A DNA stretch of 64,000 nt from Pseudomonas sp. CFII64 (GTDB taxonomy: Bacteria; Pseudomonadota; Gammaproteobacteria; Pseudomonadales; Pseudomonadaceae): assembly GCF_000416235.1 (NCBI RefSeq), contig NZ_ATLO01000047.1:62001-126000 (forward strand), in the 5' to 3' direction. The position numbers were made by a program, and so were the translations under genes. Under the pieces are notes generated by a model. It was not told the origin of the DNA, ran no database searches, and saw only the letters and a program-made list of their open reading frames with translations. Position 1 is the stretch's first letter. Each line of letters opens with the position of its first letter. This document shows, in pieces, positions 57,797 through 64,000 of the stretch.

Positions 57797-57826
57797 TGTT
57801 GGAGCGGGCAAGCCTCGCTCTAACAG
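57797..57826. repeat. REP-like remnant
   Basis: TGTTGGAGCGGGCAAGCCTC followed by GCTCTAAC, one half of a REP core between convergent lldR and smpB. Confidence 0.5.
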
Positions 57827-57864
57827 ATGTAGTTGATCTGTAGAGCGTTGCTTACCCAGCCAAC

Positions 57865-58347
57865 CTAATCATCCTTGCCCTTGCTGCGCACGGCCCGTTG
57901 CAGTTCGCGATCAGAGTCGCGTTCCCGCTCGGTGTGGCGCTTGTCGTATTCCTTCTTGCCTTTGCCCAGCGCGATTTCGCACTTGACCAGGTGCGCCTTC
58001 CAGTAAATGGAAAGGGCTACGCAGGCATAGCCTTTCTGCTGCACCGAGGTGATGAGCTTTTCAATCTCACGCTGGTTCAGAAGGAGTTTACGGGTGCGTG
58101 TCGGGTCAGCGATGACGTGTGTGCTCGCAGTCGTCAACGGTGAGATATGGCTACCCATCAGCCACGCCTCGCCATCTTTGAGCAGCACATAACTGTCGAC
58201 CAGCTGTACCTTGTTGGCACGCAGGCTTTTTACTTCCCAGCCAGCCAGGACCAGACCGGCCTCGAACTTGTGTTCGATGAAGTAATCGTGACGCGCCTTT
58301 TTATTTTGCGCGATGGTCCCTGTGGGATGTTTCTTGAGCTTAGCCAT
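57865..58347 (-). CDS. smpB: SsrA-binding protein SmpB
   Basis: A 160-aa tmRNA-binding protein. It opens AKLKKHPTGTIAQNKKARHD, with EAGLVLAGWEVKSLRANK, GEAWLMGSHISPL and the basic C-terminal tail GKGKKEYDKRHTERERD that enters the empty ribosomal A site. It works with ssrA at 49823-50211, about 7.7 kb away. Confidence 0.96.
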   Translation of the reverse strand: MAKLKKHPTGTIAQNKKARHDYFIEHKFEAGLVLAGWEVKSLRANKVQLVDSYVLLKDGEAWLMGSHISPLTTASTHVIADPTRTRKLLLNQREIEKLITSVQQKGYACVALSIYWKAHLVKCEIALGKGKKEYDKRHTERERDSDRELQRAVRSKGKDD

Positions 58348-58460
58348 AGGCGACGCATTATAGGGACTCGCTTCGATATCGGCTATGGGGAAGCTGCGTG
58401 CTTGAGCAGGTTGATTGAATCCCGGACAATGCGTCTCTTTTTTGGTTGGACGTGTCTACG

Positions 58461-59864
58461 ATGTCGACGGACAAGGTTTCGGTCCATGGCGGCTGGGCAA
58501 GCCGCTGGGTGTTCATTCTGGCAGCGACCGGTTCGGCCGTGGGCCTGGGCAGTATCTGGAAATTCCCCTACATGGTCGGCGTCTATGGCGGCGGCGCGTT
58601 CGTGCTGGTGTTTCTGGCCTGTATCGCGTTGATCGGCGTGCCAGTCATGCTCGCCGAGACGTTGATCGGCCGTCGCTCGCGCCTGAGCCCGGCCAACGCC
58701 TTGAAGGTGTTGGCGATCGAGGCCGGGCATTCGGCGCGCTGGTCCTGGGGCGCTTTTGCCGGAATGATCACCGCGCTGCTGATTCTGTCTTTCTATAGTG
58801 TGGTGGGCGGCTGGTCGCTGGATTACATCATCGACATGGGGCGCGGGGATTTCCAGGGCGTCACGGCGGATCAGGTTGGCGCTTATTTCGGTAACGTGAT
58901 CGCCGATCCGTGGCGTCTGGTGCTCTGGCACACGATCTTCATGCTGCTTTCTGCGGTAGTCATCGCCAAAGGCGTGGTCGCCGGACTTGAGCGCAGCCTG
59001 CGGATCATGATGCCGCTGCTGTTTATCCTGATGGTTATTTTGCTGGGCTACAGCCTGACCACCGGGCATTTCATGGAAGGCGTGCATTTCATGTTCGACT
59101 TCAACCCGTCCCGGCTGCTCGACGGGTTGCTGCCTGCCATGGGCCACGCGTTCTTTTCCCTGAGCGTCGGTGTCGGTTCGATCATGATCTACGGCGCGTA
59201 CATGCCGAAGAACTCGTCGATTTCCGGGACCATCGTTGGCGTTGCCTTGCTGGATACCTTTGTGTCGCTGCTGGCTGGGCTGGCATTATTTCCCATCGTG
59301 TTTGCCGCTGGCCTGAACCCGAGCGAAGGTCCTGGCCTGATGTTCGTGACCTTGCCATTCGCCTTCGGCAATGTAGCGTTCGGTCAGTTGATGGGCGTAG
59401 TGTTCTTCGTCCTGGTGGCGGTCGCGGCCTGGAGTTCGGCGATCTCCCTGCTTGAGCCAATGGTTGCCTATCTGGTGGAGCGGACTAAAATCCGCCGCGC
59501 CTGGGTCACGTTCTGGTTGGCATTCAGTTGCTGGTTCGTTGGGCTTGGGACTGTGTTCTCGTTCAACATCTGGCAGCAGGCCAAATTTTTCGTGAACGAT
59601 GGCGGCGCATTCCATCTCTATCAATGGGGCGCGGCCGGGGGCCTGGACTTCTTCGGAGTCATCGATTTCTTCACCTCGCGGATCATGTTGCCGCTGGGTG
59701 GTTTGTGTTTCGTAGTATTCGCAGGTTGGGTGATGGGCCGCGAGGCAGTGCGTGACGAACTGTCGATCTGCAGCCCGATGCTGTTCGCCTTGACGTTCTT
59801 TTTGATGCGCTATGTGGCGCCGTTCGGCATTCTTGTTGTGTTTGCCGCTCAGCTTTGGAAGTGA
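58461..59864 (+). CDS. Sodium-dependent transporter, SNF family
   Basis: A 467-aa neurotransmitter:sodium symporter-family protein (LeuT fold, about 12 helices). Signature helix 1 WVFILAATGSAVGLGSIWKFPYM is at about residues 17-39, with unwound Na+-binding glycines; GRRSRLSPANAL loop; WSSAISLLEPMVAYLVE in helix 8. ATG 58461 is chosen over the TTG five codons earlier. Substrate is probably an amino acid, not readable from sequence. Confidence 0.87.
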   Translation: MSTDKVSVHGGWASRWVFILAATGSAVGLGSIWKFPYMVGVYGGGAFVLVFLACIALIGVPVMLAETLIGRRSRLSPANALKVLAIEAGHSARWSWGAFAGMITALLILSFYSVVGGWSLDYIIDMGRGDFQGVTADQVGAYFGNVIADPWRLVLWHTIFMLLSAVVIAKGVVAGLERSLRIMMPLLFILMVILLGYSLTTGHFMEGVHFMFDFNPSRLLDGLLPAMGHAFFSLSVGVGSIMIYGAYMPKNSSISGTIVGVALLDTFVSLLAGLALFPIVFAAGLNPSEGPGLMFVTLPFAFGNVAFGQLMGVVFFVLVAVAAWSSAISLLEPMVAYLVERTKIRRAWVTFWLAFSCWFVGLGTVFSFNIWQQAKFFVNDGGAFHLYQWGAAGGLDFFGVIDFFTSRIMLPLGGLCFVVFAGWVMGREAVRDELSICSPMLFALTFFLMRYVAPFGILVVFAAQLWK

Positions 59865-59871
59865 CGCTGAC

Positions 59872-60306
59872 ATGACTACGCATATTCAACGCTCCGCCCT
59901 TTTGCCTTATCCGGCTCAAGCGCTGTACGACCTGGTAAATGACGTGGCTCGCTATTCCGAGTTTCTGCCGTGGTGTTCTTCGGCGAAGGTGCTGGAGGCA
60001 AGCGACGAACGCATGCGTGCCAGCCTGGAAATCGCCAAAGGCGGGCTCAGCCAACATTTTGTAACGCAAAACACGCTGGTGCCGGGCCAGTCGATCGTGA
60101 TGGATCTGGTTGAAGGGCCGTTCAACCAGTTGCACGGCGTCTGGACGTTCAAGGCGCTGGGCGAAAAAGCCTGCAAGATCAGCCTGGATCTATCGTTCGA
60201 CTATGCCGGTCCCATCGTTCGCGCCACCCTTGGGCCATTGTTCAACCAGGCTGCCAATACGTTGGTGGATGCGTTCTGCCAGCGGGCGAAAGAACTGCAT
60301 GGCTGA
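59872..60306 (+). CDS. ratA: RatA-family / COQ10-like START domain protein
   Basis: A 144-aa START-like protein. HIQRSALLPYPAQALYDLVN at the N-terminus, ARYSEFLPWC, then FVTQNTLVPGQSIVMDLVEG and GPLFNQAANTLVDAFCQRA. E. coli RatA was reported to block 70S assembly; related proteins bind ubiquinone, and that role is equally possible. The start is ATG 59872. The 3' end overlaps rnfH by 8 nt, the classic ratA-rnfH pair next to smpB. Confidence 0.9.
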   Translation: MTTHIQRSALLPYPAQALYDLVNDVARYSEFLPWCSSAKVLEASDERMRASLEIAKGGLSQHFVTQNTLVPGQSIVMDLVEGPFNQLHGVWTFKALGEKACKISLDLSFDYAGPIVRATLGPLFNQAANTLVDAFCQRAKELHG

Positions 60307-60619
60307 GGCCGGTATCACGGTCGAGGTGGTTTACGCCGCTGTCGACCGGCAACTGATGCTTAGCGTCAACGTGCCTGCGGGCTCCACGGTGCGTCAGGCG
60401 CTGCTCTTGTCCGACATTGGAGTAGAGTTTCCAGAGCTGGATCTGGCGAAATGCACTGTAGGTATTTTCGGAAAAGTGGTGGCGAATGCTGAATTACGCA
60501 CGCTGAAAGAGGGCGAGCGGATCGAAATCTATCGCCCGTTGCTGGCCGATCCGAAAGAGGTGCGGCGTTTGCGTGCGGCTAAAGCCGCCAAGGCACGTCA
60601 GGATCGGGAACAGAATTAG
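60299..60619 (+). CDS. rnfH: RnfH family ubiquitin-fold protein
   Basis: A 106-aa beta-grasp protein. ITVEVVYAAVDRQLMLSVNV, GSTVRQALLLSDI and EGERIEIYRPLLADPKEVRR with a basic Ala/Lys tail. Once called RatB; true function unknown. Translationally coupled to ratA and followed by a strong terminator. Confidence 0.9.
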   Translation: MAEAGITVEVVYAAVDRQLMLSVNVPAGSTVRQALLLSDIGVEFPELDLAKCTVGIFGKVVANAELRTLKEGERIEIYRPLLADPKEVRRLRAAKAAKARQDREQN

Positions 60620-60636
60620 CGATTCACTGATCCGCA

Positions 60637-60674
60637 GACACTAAAAAGCCCGGCACGCCGGGCTTTTTAGTGTC
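60637..60674. terminator. Bidirectional terminator between rnfH and bamE
   Basis: GACACTAAAAAGCCCGG / CCGGGCTTTTTAGTGTC, a long perfect stem with A and T runs on both sides. It serves the convergent rnfH and bamE genes. Confidence 0.92.
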
Positions 60675-60687
60675 GCCGTCATGAAGA

Positions 60688-61209
60688 TTACTGCGGCGAT
60701 GTTTCCAGTGGTTCCTGGGTCGGTACCGGTACGGTTTCGACTTTATCCACATCCTGCTGGATCTGCTCAAGCAGTGAGCCAGGCTTGGCCGGCTCTTCGG
60801 CTTTTGGCTGCTCGACGTTGCCGGCAGGCGCCGTAGTGCCGCTATCGCGGCCCAGGATCGCTTCATCGCGGCTCACGCCGGGCATGAAGTCACCGGACAG
60901 GCTCACGAGCTGGTCATTGCCATTGAAGATAACGCTGACGCGCTCTTGCTGGCGTTCACCACCTCCAGGCTGCAGGCTGTACAGGTAATCCCAGCGATCT
61001 GCATGGAATGTGTCAGTCAGCAAAGGGTTGCCCATGATAAACCGTACTTGCCGTCGGGTCATTCCGGGCCGTAACTGGTCTATCATGTCTTGCGTGACGA
61101 CATTGCCCTGTTGGATGTCGATTTTGTAAACCCCGGGGAATGAACAACCGGCGAGTGCGAGCAGTCCCACAAGGGTGAAACTGGTTAGCAGGAGCTTGGT
61201 GTTTTGCAT
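60688..61209 (-). CDS. bamE: Outer membrane assembly lipoprotein BamE (OmlA)
   Basis: A 173-aa lipoprotein. Signal peptide with lipobox LAGC (cysteine about residue 22), then the SmpA/OmlA domain: VTQDMIDQLRPGMTRRQVRF, GNPLLTDTFHADRWDYLYSL and VIFNGNDQLVSLSGD. The C-terminal Pro/Glu/Thr-rich tail (about 115-173) is an extension not seen in E. coli BamE. Part of the BamABCDE complex that inserts outer-membrane beta-barrels. Divergent from fur. Confidence 0.93.
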   Translation of the reverse strand: MQNTKLLLTSFTLVGLLALAGCSFPGVYKIDIQQGNVVTQDMIDQLRPGMTRRQVRFIMGNPLLTDTFHADRWDYLYSLQPGGGERQQERVSVIFNGNDQLVSLSGDFMPGVSRDEAILGRDSGTTAPAGNVEQPKAEEPAKPGSLLEQIQQDVDKVETVPVPTQEPLETSPQ

Positions 61210-61307
61210 CGGTGGGCGACTTCCACTATCTTGGCTGGGACAACGTAAACCCCGATCATACCTGCATTAAGAGAAGCTGCGAAGCAGCGTCTGTGAGAAA
61301 GCTGACC

Positions 61308-61715
61308 ATGGTTGAAAATAGCGAACTACGAAAAGCCGGACTAAAGGTGACCCTGCCACGGGTCAAAATTCTACAGATGCTCGATTCCGCCGAGCAGCGT
61401 CACATGAGCGCCGAGGATGTTTACAAGGCTCTCATGGAGGCTAGCGAGGACGTCGGTCTGGCCACGGTTTACCGTGTACTGACGCAATTCGAAGCTGCCG
61501 GATTAGTGGTTCGCCACAATTTCGACGGCGGCCATGCGGTATTCGAATTGGCTGACGGCGGCCACCATGACCATATGGTCAACGTGGAATCCGGCGAAGT
61601 CATCGAATTCTTCGACGAAGAAATCGAGAAGCTTCAGAAGGCGATTGTCGAGAAGCACGGTTACGAGTTGGTGGATCACAACTTGGTGCTCTACGTGCGC
61701 AAGAAAAAGGTGTAA
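61308..61715 (+). CDS. fur: Ferric uptake regulator Fur
   Basis: A 135-aa iron-sensing repressor. Winged helix (NSELRKAGLKVTLPRVKILQ, EDVGLATVYRVLTQFEAAGL; residues 5-80), metal sites in HNFDGGHAVFEL and GGHHDHMVNVESG. It lacks the CxxC zinc pairs of E. coli Fur, as is usual in Pseudomonas. The start is ATG 61308 (MVENSEL). Confidence 0.96.
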   Translation: MVENSELRKAGLKVTLPRVKILQMLDSAEQRHMSAEDVYKALMEASEDVGLATVYRVLTQFEAAGLVVRHNFDGGHAVFELADGGHHDHMVNVESGEVIEFFDEEIEKLQKAIVEKHGYELVDHNLVLYVRKKKV

Positions 61716-61735
61716 ACCTTTTTTGATGCAGCAGC

Positions 61736-61759
61736 AAAGGCGACCCTAGGGTCGCCTTT
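61736..61759 (+). terminator. Terminator after fur
   Basis: AAAGGCGACCC / GGGTCGCCTTT, an 11-bp stem around a TA loop, 20 nt after the fur stop. It also lies downstream of the convergent recN gene. Confidence 0.85.
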
Positions 61760-61802
61760 GTGCGTTTGGGTAGTCTTCATTGGAGCGAGGCCCTGCGTTC
61801 GC

Positions 61803-63476
61803 TCAGCTCTTGGCTGTCACCACCATTTTCCTGGCATGTGCCAACGACTCTTTGGTCAGGTCAATACCGCCCAGCATTCGTGCGACTTCTTCGATGCGCT
61901 CGGTCTTGCTCAGCTTTGAAACAGCGGTGCGCGTGACATCGCTGTCGCGGACTTTGTGCACGAACAGATGCTGGTGGCCTTGCGCTGCGACTTGAGGCAA
62001 ATGGGTCACGGTCATGACCTGGCCGCGATCACCCAGGCGTCGCAACAGTTGGCCGACGATTTCGGCCGTCGGTCCGCCAATGCCCACATCGACTTCATCG
62101 AACACCAGCGTCGGCACCCGCGACGTTTGCGCAGTAATAACCTGAATCGCCAGACTGATGCGTGACAGCTCGCCACCGGAAGCCACTTTGGCCAACGCCT
62201 TGAGCGGTTGACCCGGGTTGGCGCTGACCAGAAATTCCACCAGCTCCAGGCCGTTGGGCAGCAATTCTTTCTCGGAGTTGACCCGCAGTTCAATGTTGAA
62301 ACGCCCGCCGGGCATGCCGAGGCGCTGGATTTCCTGCTCGACCGCATGCGCGAGCGTAGGGGCGGACCGATGACGCAGGTCACTTAGCTCTCTGGCCCTC
62401 TCCTTATAATGTCGCGCAAAGGCGGCCAGTTCGTGTTCCAGGCGTTCGATGGCTTCGTCGTTGGCGTTCAGTGTTTCGATTTCATCGAGCAGCTTCTGTT
62501 GCAGCGTGGCGACTTCAGTGGGCTGGATGCGATGTTTGCGCGCCAGGGTATAGATCGCGTCTAGCCGCTCTTCCAGTTGTTGCAGGCGTGCAGGATCAGC
62601 GTCGAAGTGGTCGAGGAAGCGGTTCAGCTCACCGACGGCTTCCTCGACCTGGATCTGTGCGCTGGAAAGCAGATTGGTGGCTTCACTCAGCGCTGTGGGC
62701 GAATCGTTGACGCTGCTCAGGCGGTGCAGGCTGGCGGTCAACGCATTGAGCACGTTGCCGGAATCATTTTCGCTGCACTGCTCGACCACTTGCCGGCAAA
62801 TGCTCAGCAGGCTTTCGGCGTTGGTCAGGTTCTTGTGTTCCTGCTCCAGCTGTTCCAGCTCGTTTTCGCCCAGGCTCAGGCTTTCCAGTTCTTCAAGTTG
62901 GTAGCTCAGCAGTTGGTGGCGCGAGCGTTGCTCGTCGCCGGAGTTTGACAGGCGGTCCAGCTCCTGGCGCGTTTGCCGCCAGCGTTGTGCCGCCAGTTGA
63001 ACCTGACGTGCCAGCTCGGTTGCGCCAGCGTATTCGTCCAGCAAGCGGCGATGAGTCTCGGCTTTGAGCAGCGACTGATGCTCATGTTGGCTGTGGATAT
63101 CAATCAGCAGCTCGCCAAGGGCTTTCAAGTCACCTTGCGGGCAGGGCGTGCCGTTGATGTAGGACCGCGAGCGCCCTTCGGCAGTGATGACCCGGCGCAG
63201 GATGCACGGGCCGTCATTGTCCAGGTCGCGCTCTTGAAGCCAGACGCTGGCCTCGGGAATGTCAGCCAGATCGAAGGTGGCCAGGATGTCGGCCTTGTCC
63301 GCGCCGGGACGCACGACTCCGCTGTCGGCGCGATCCCCGAGGGTCAGGCCCAGTGCATCGAGCATGATCGATTTGCCAGCACCGGTTTCGCCGGTGATTA
63401 CGCTCATGCCTCGGTCCAGCTCGAGATCGAGATGTTCAACGATGGCGTAGTTGTGTACGGAAAGGTGCACCAGCAT
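61803..63476 (-). CDS. recN: DNA repair protein RecN
   Basis: A 557-aa SMC-like ATPase for double-strand break repair. Walker A GETGAGKS (about residues 29-36) in LVHLSVHNYAIVEHLDLELD, coiled-coil arms (about 155-360), signature VASGGELSRISLAIQ (about 430) and Walker B LVFDEVDVGIGG (about 457). Normally SOS-induced in this genus, but I could not find a clear LexA box upstream. Divergent from grpE. Confidence 0.95.
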   Translation of the reverse strand: MLVHLSVHNYAIVEHLDLELDRGMSVITGETGAGKSIMLDALGLTLGDRADSGVVRPGADKADILATFDLADIPEASVWLQERDLDNDGPCILRRVITAEGRSRSYINGTPCPQGDLKALGELLIDIHSQHEHQSLLKAETHRRLLDEYAGATELARQVQLAAQRWRQTRQELDRLSNSGDEQRSRHQLLSYQLEELESLSLGENELEQLEQEHKNLTNAESLLSICRQVVEQCSENDSGNVLNALTASLHRLSSVNDSPTALSEATNLLSSAQIQVEEAVGELNRFLDHFDADPARLQQLEERLDAIYTLARKHRIQPTEVATLQQKLLDEIETLNANDEAIERLEHELAAFARHYKERARELSDLRHRSAPTLAHAVEQEIQRLGMPGGRFNIELRVNSEKELLPNGLELVEFLVSANPGQPLKALAKVASGGELSRISLAIQVITAQTSRVPTLVFDEVDVGIGGPTAEIVGQLLRRLGDRGQVMTVTHLPQVAAQGHQHLFVHKVRDSDVTRTAVSKLSKTERIEEVARMLGGIDLTKESLAHARKMVVTAKS

Positions 63477-63668
63477 GGAGTGGCTCCCAGGCGATTTGTC
63501 TGGTTATTTATACAGTGTTTTATTTGCCGGTGACAACGGCGTTTTTCGGCGTGATTCAGTTGCTGCACAGATTTTTTTAGCCCATAGGCACATTTTTTCA
63601 AGCGCCATAGGGACTTGGGCTATGTCAGAAATTTCGTAAGGGTATTGCTCGATCTCGTCTCACTAGCC

Positions 63669-63696
63669 CTTGAAGCTGAAAAATCCGCTCCCATAT
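63669..63696 (+). promoter_or_regulatory. Sigma-32 heat-shock promoter of grpE
   Basis: CTTGAAG, 13-nt spacer, then TCCCATAT, close to the CTTGAAA / CCCCATNT consensus, 54 nt before the grpE start. Confidence 0.8.
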
Positions 63697-63749
63697 AGGG
63701 GGACAGAAGCGCGAGTTGAGCTCGCGGATGTTTTTGAAAGGAGAAATCT

Positions 63750-64000
63750 ATGGCTGACGAACAGAATCTGGATCCGCAGACCCAGGACCAGGCTGCCGAT
63801 GCAGCTTCCGGTGAAGAATTGGTAACGCGTGTGCAAGTGCTTGAAGAGCAGTTGGCTGCGGCACAGGACCAGTCCCTGCGAGTGGCTGCGGATCTGCAGA
63901 ATGTCCGCCGCCGTGCAGAACAGGATGTCGAAAAGGCGCACAAATTCGCTCTCGAAAAATTCGCTGGCGACTTGTTGCCTATCGTCGACAGCCTTGAGCG
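63750..64000 (+). CDS. grpE: Nucleotide exchange factor GrpE (partial, 3' cut by window)
   Basis: The first 83 codons of the DnaK co-chaperone: acidic N-terminus MADEQNLDPQTQDQAADAAS, then the coiled-coil ELVTRVQVLEEQLAAAQDQS and AADLQNVRRRAEQDVEKAHK, then FAGDLLPIVDSLE. An AAAGGAG ribosome site precedes it. It would be followed by dnaK outside the window. Confidence 0.95.
   Translation, partial: MADEQNLDPQTQDQAADAASGEELVTRVQVLEEQLAAAQDQSLRVAADLQNVRRRAEQDVEKAHKFALEKFAGDLLPIVDSLE

Overview
The window is Pseudomonas chromosome, most likely from the P. fluorescens group. Evidence: the housekeeping block fur / bamE(omlA) / recN / grpE, the smpB-ratA-rnfH neighbourhood, the lldR-lldPD-dld lactate cluster, high-GC codon use and scattered REP-like 'GCGGGCAAGC..CGCTCC' intergenic repeats. 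No computation was possible; calls rest on reading the translated sequences and motifs by eye.

Layout. (1) 0.1-4.1 kb: sugar-diacid catabolism (KdgD dehydratase, GudP-like MFS importer, galactarate dehydratase GarD). (2) 4.3-16.7 kb: ordinary accessory chromosome (ketopantoate-reductase-like oxidoreductase, Yip1 membrane protein, Zn-alcohol dehydrogenase, DUF3182/hydrolase pair, hemerythrin, low-affinity iron permease, HSL-type esterase, DUF1206 protein, Cache-GGDEF diguanylate cyclase, inositol-monophosphatase-like enzyme). (3) 16.8-19.8 kb: a small S-type bacteriocin with an HNH DNase domain, followed by three tandem immunity genes, the last fused to a DUF1963 domain. (4) 20.1-23.5 kb: a bacteriophytochrome with two successive kinase modules plus a one-domain response regulator. 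(5) 23.5-26.6 kb: second PanE-like gene, GST, TetR regulator, NTF2-like protein.

(6) About 26.8-49.8 kb: a genomic island inserted at the 3' end of ssrA (tmRNA, 49823-50211, minus strand). A P4-type integrase sits next to ssrA. The same pair of GGAATACC sites with 12-nt spacing occurs beside the integrase (49690-49709) and at the far left end (26919-26938), which delimits the element. Cargo: a 1.69-kaa PD-(D/E)XK-like plus STAND/NACHT-like NTPase resembling Avs defence proteins; a decayed tyrosine-recombinase gene; a 2490-aa single polypeptide that joins a DnaG-type CHC2 zinc finger, a TOPRIM fold, a YVDD reverse transcriptase and a C-terminal nitrilase; a convergent two-gene operon of unknown function; and a replication/mobility operon (DUF3987 protein, small protein, second tyrosine recombinase, small protein) flanked by many GGCGACA heptamers.

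(7) 49.8-64 kb: core chromosome: ssrA, a small secreted protein, lactate use under LldR with a perfect palindromic operator, smpB, a sodium-coupled transporter, ratA-rnfH, bamE, fur, recN and the start of grpE behind a sigma-32-type promoter.

The best candidate for an undescribed system is the primase-like/RT/nitrilase fusion at 33232-40704. It looks like a relative of the DRT1 (UG1) RT-nitrilase defence proteins that has gained a complete-looking DnaG-like front end, and it shares the island with an Avs-like ATPase.
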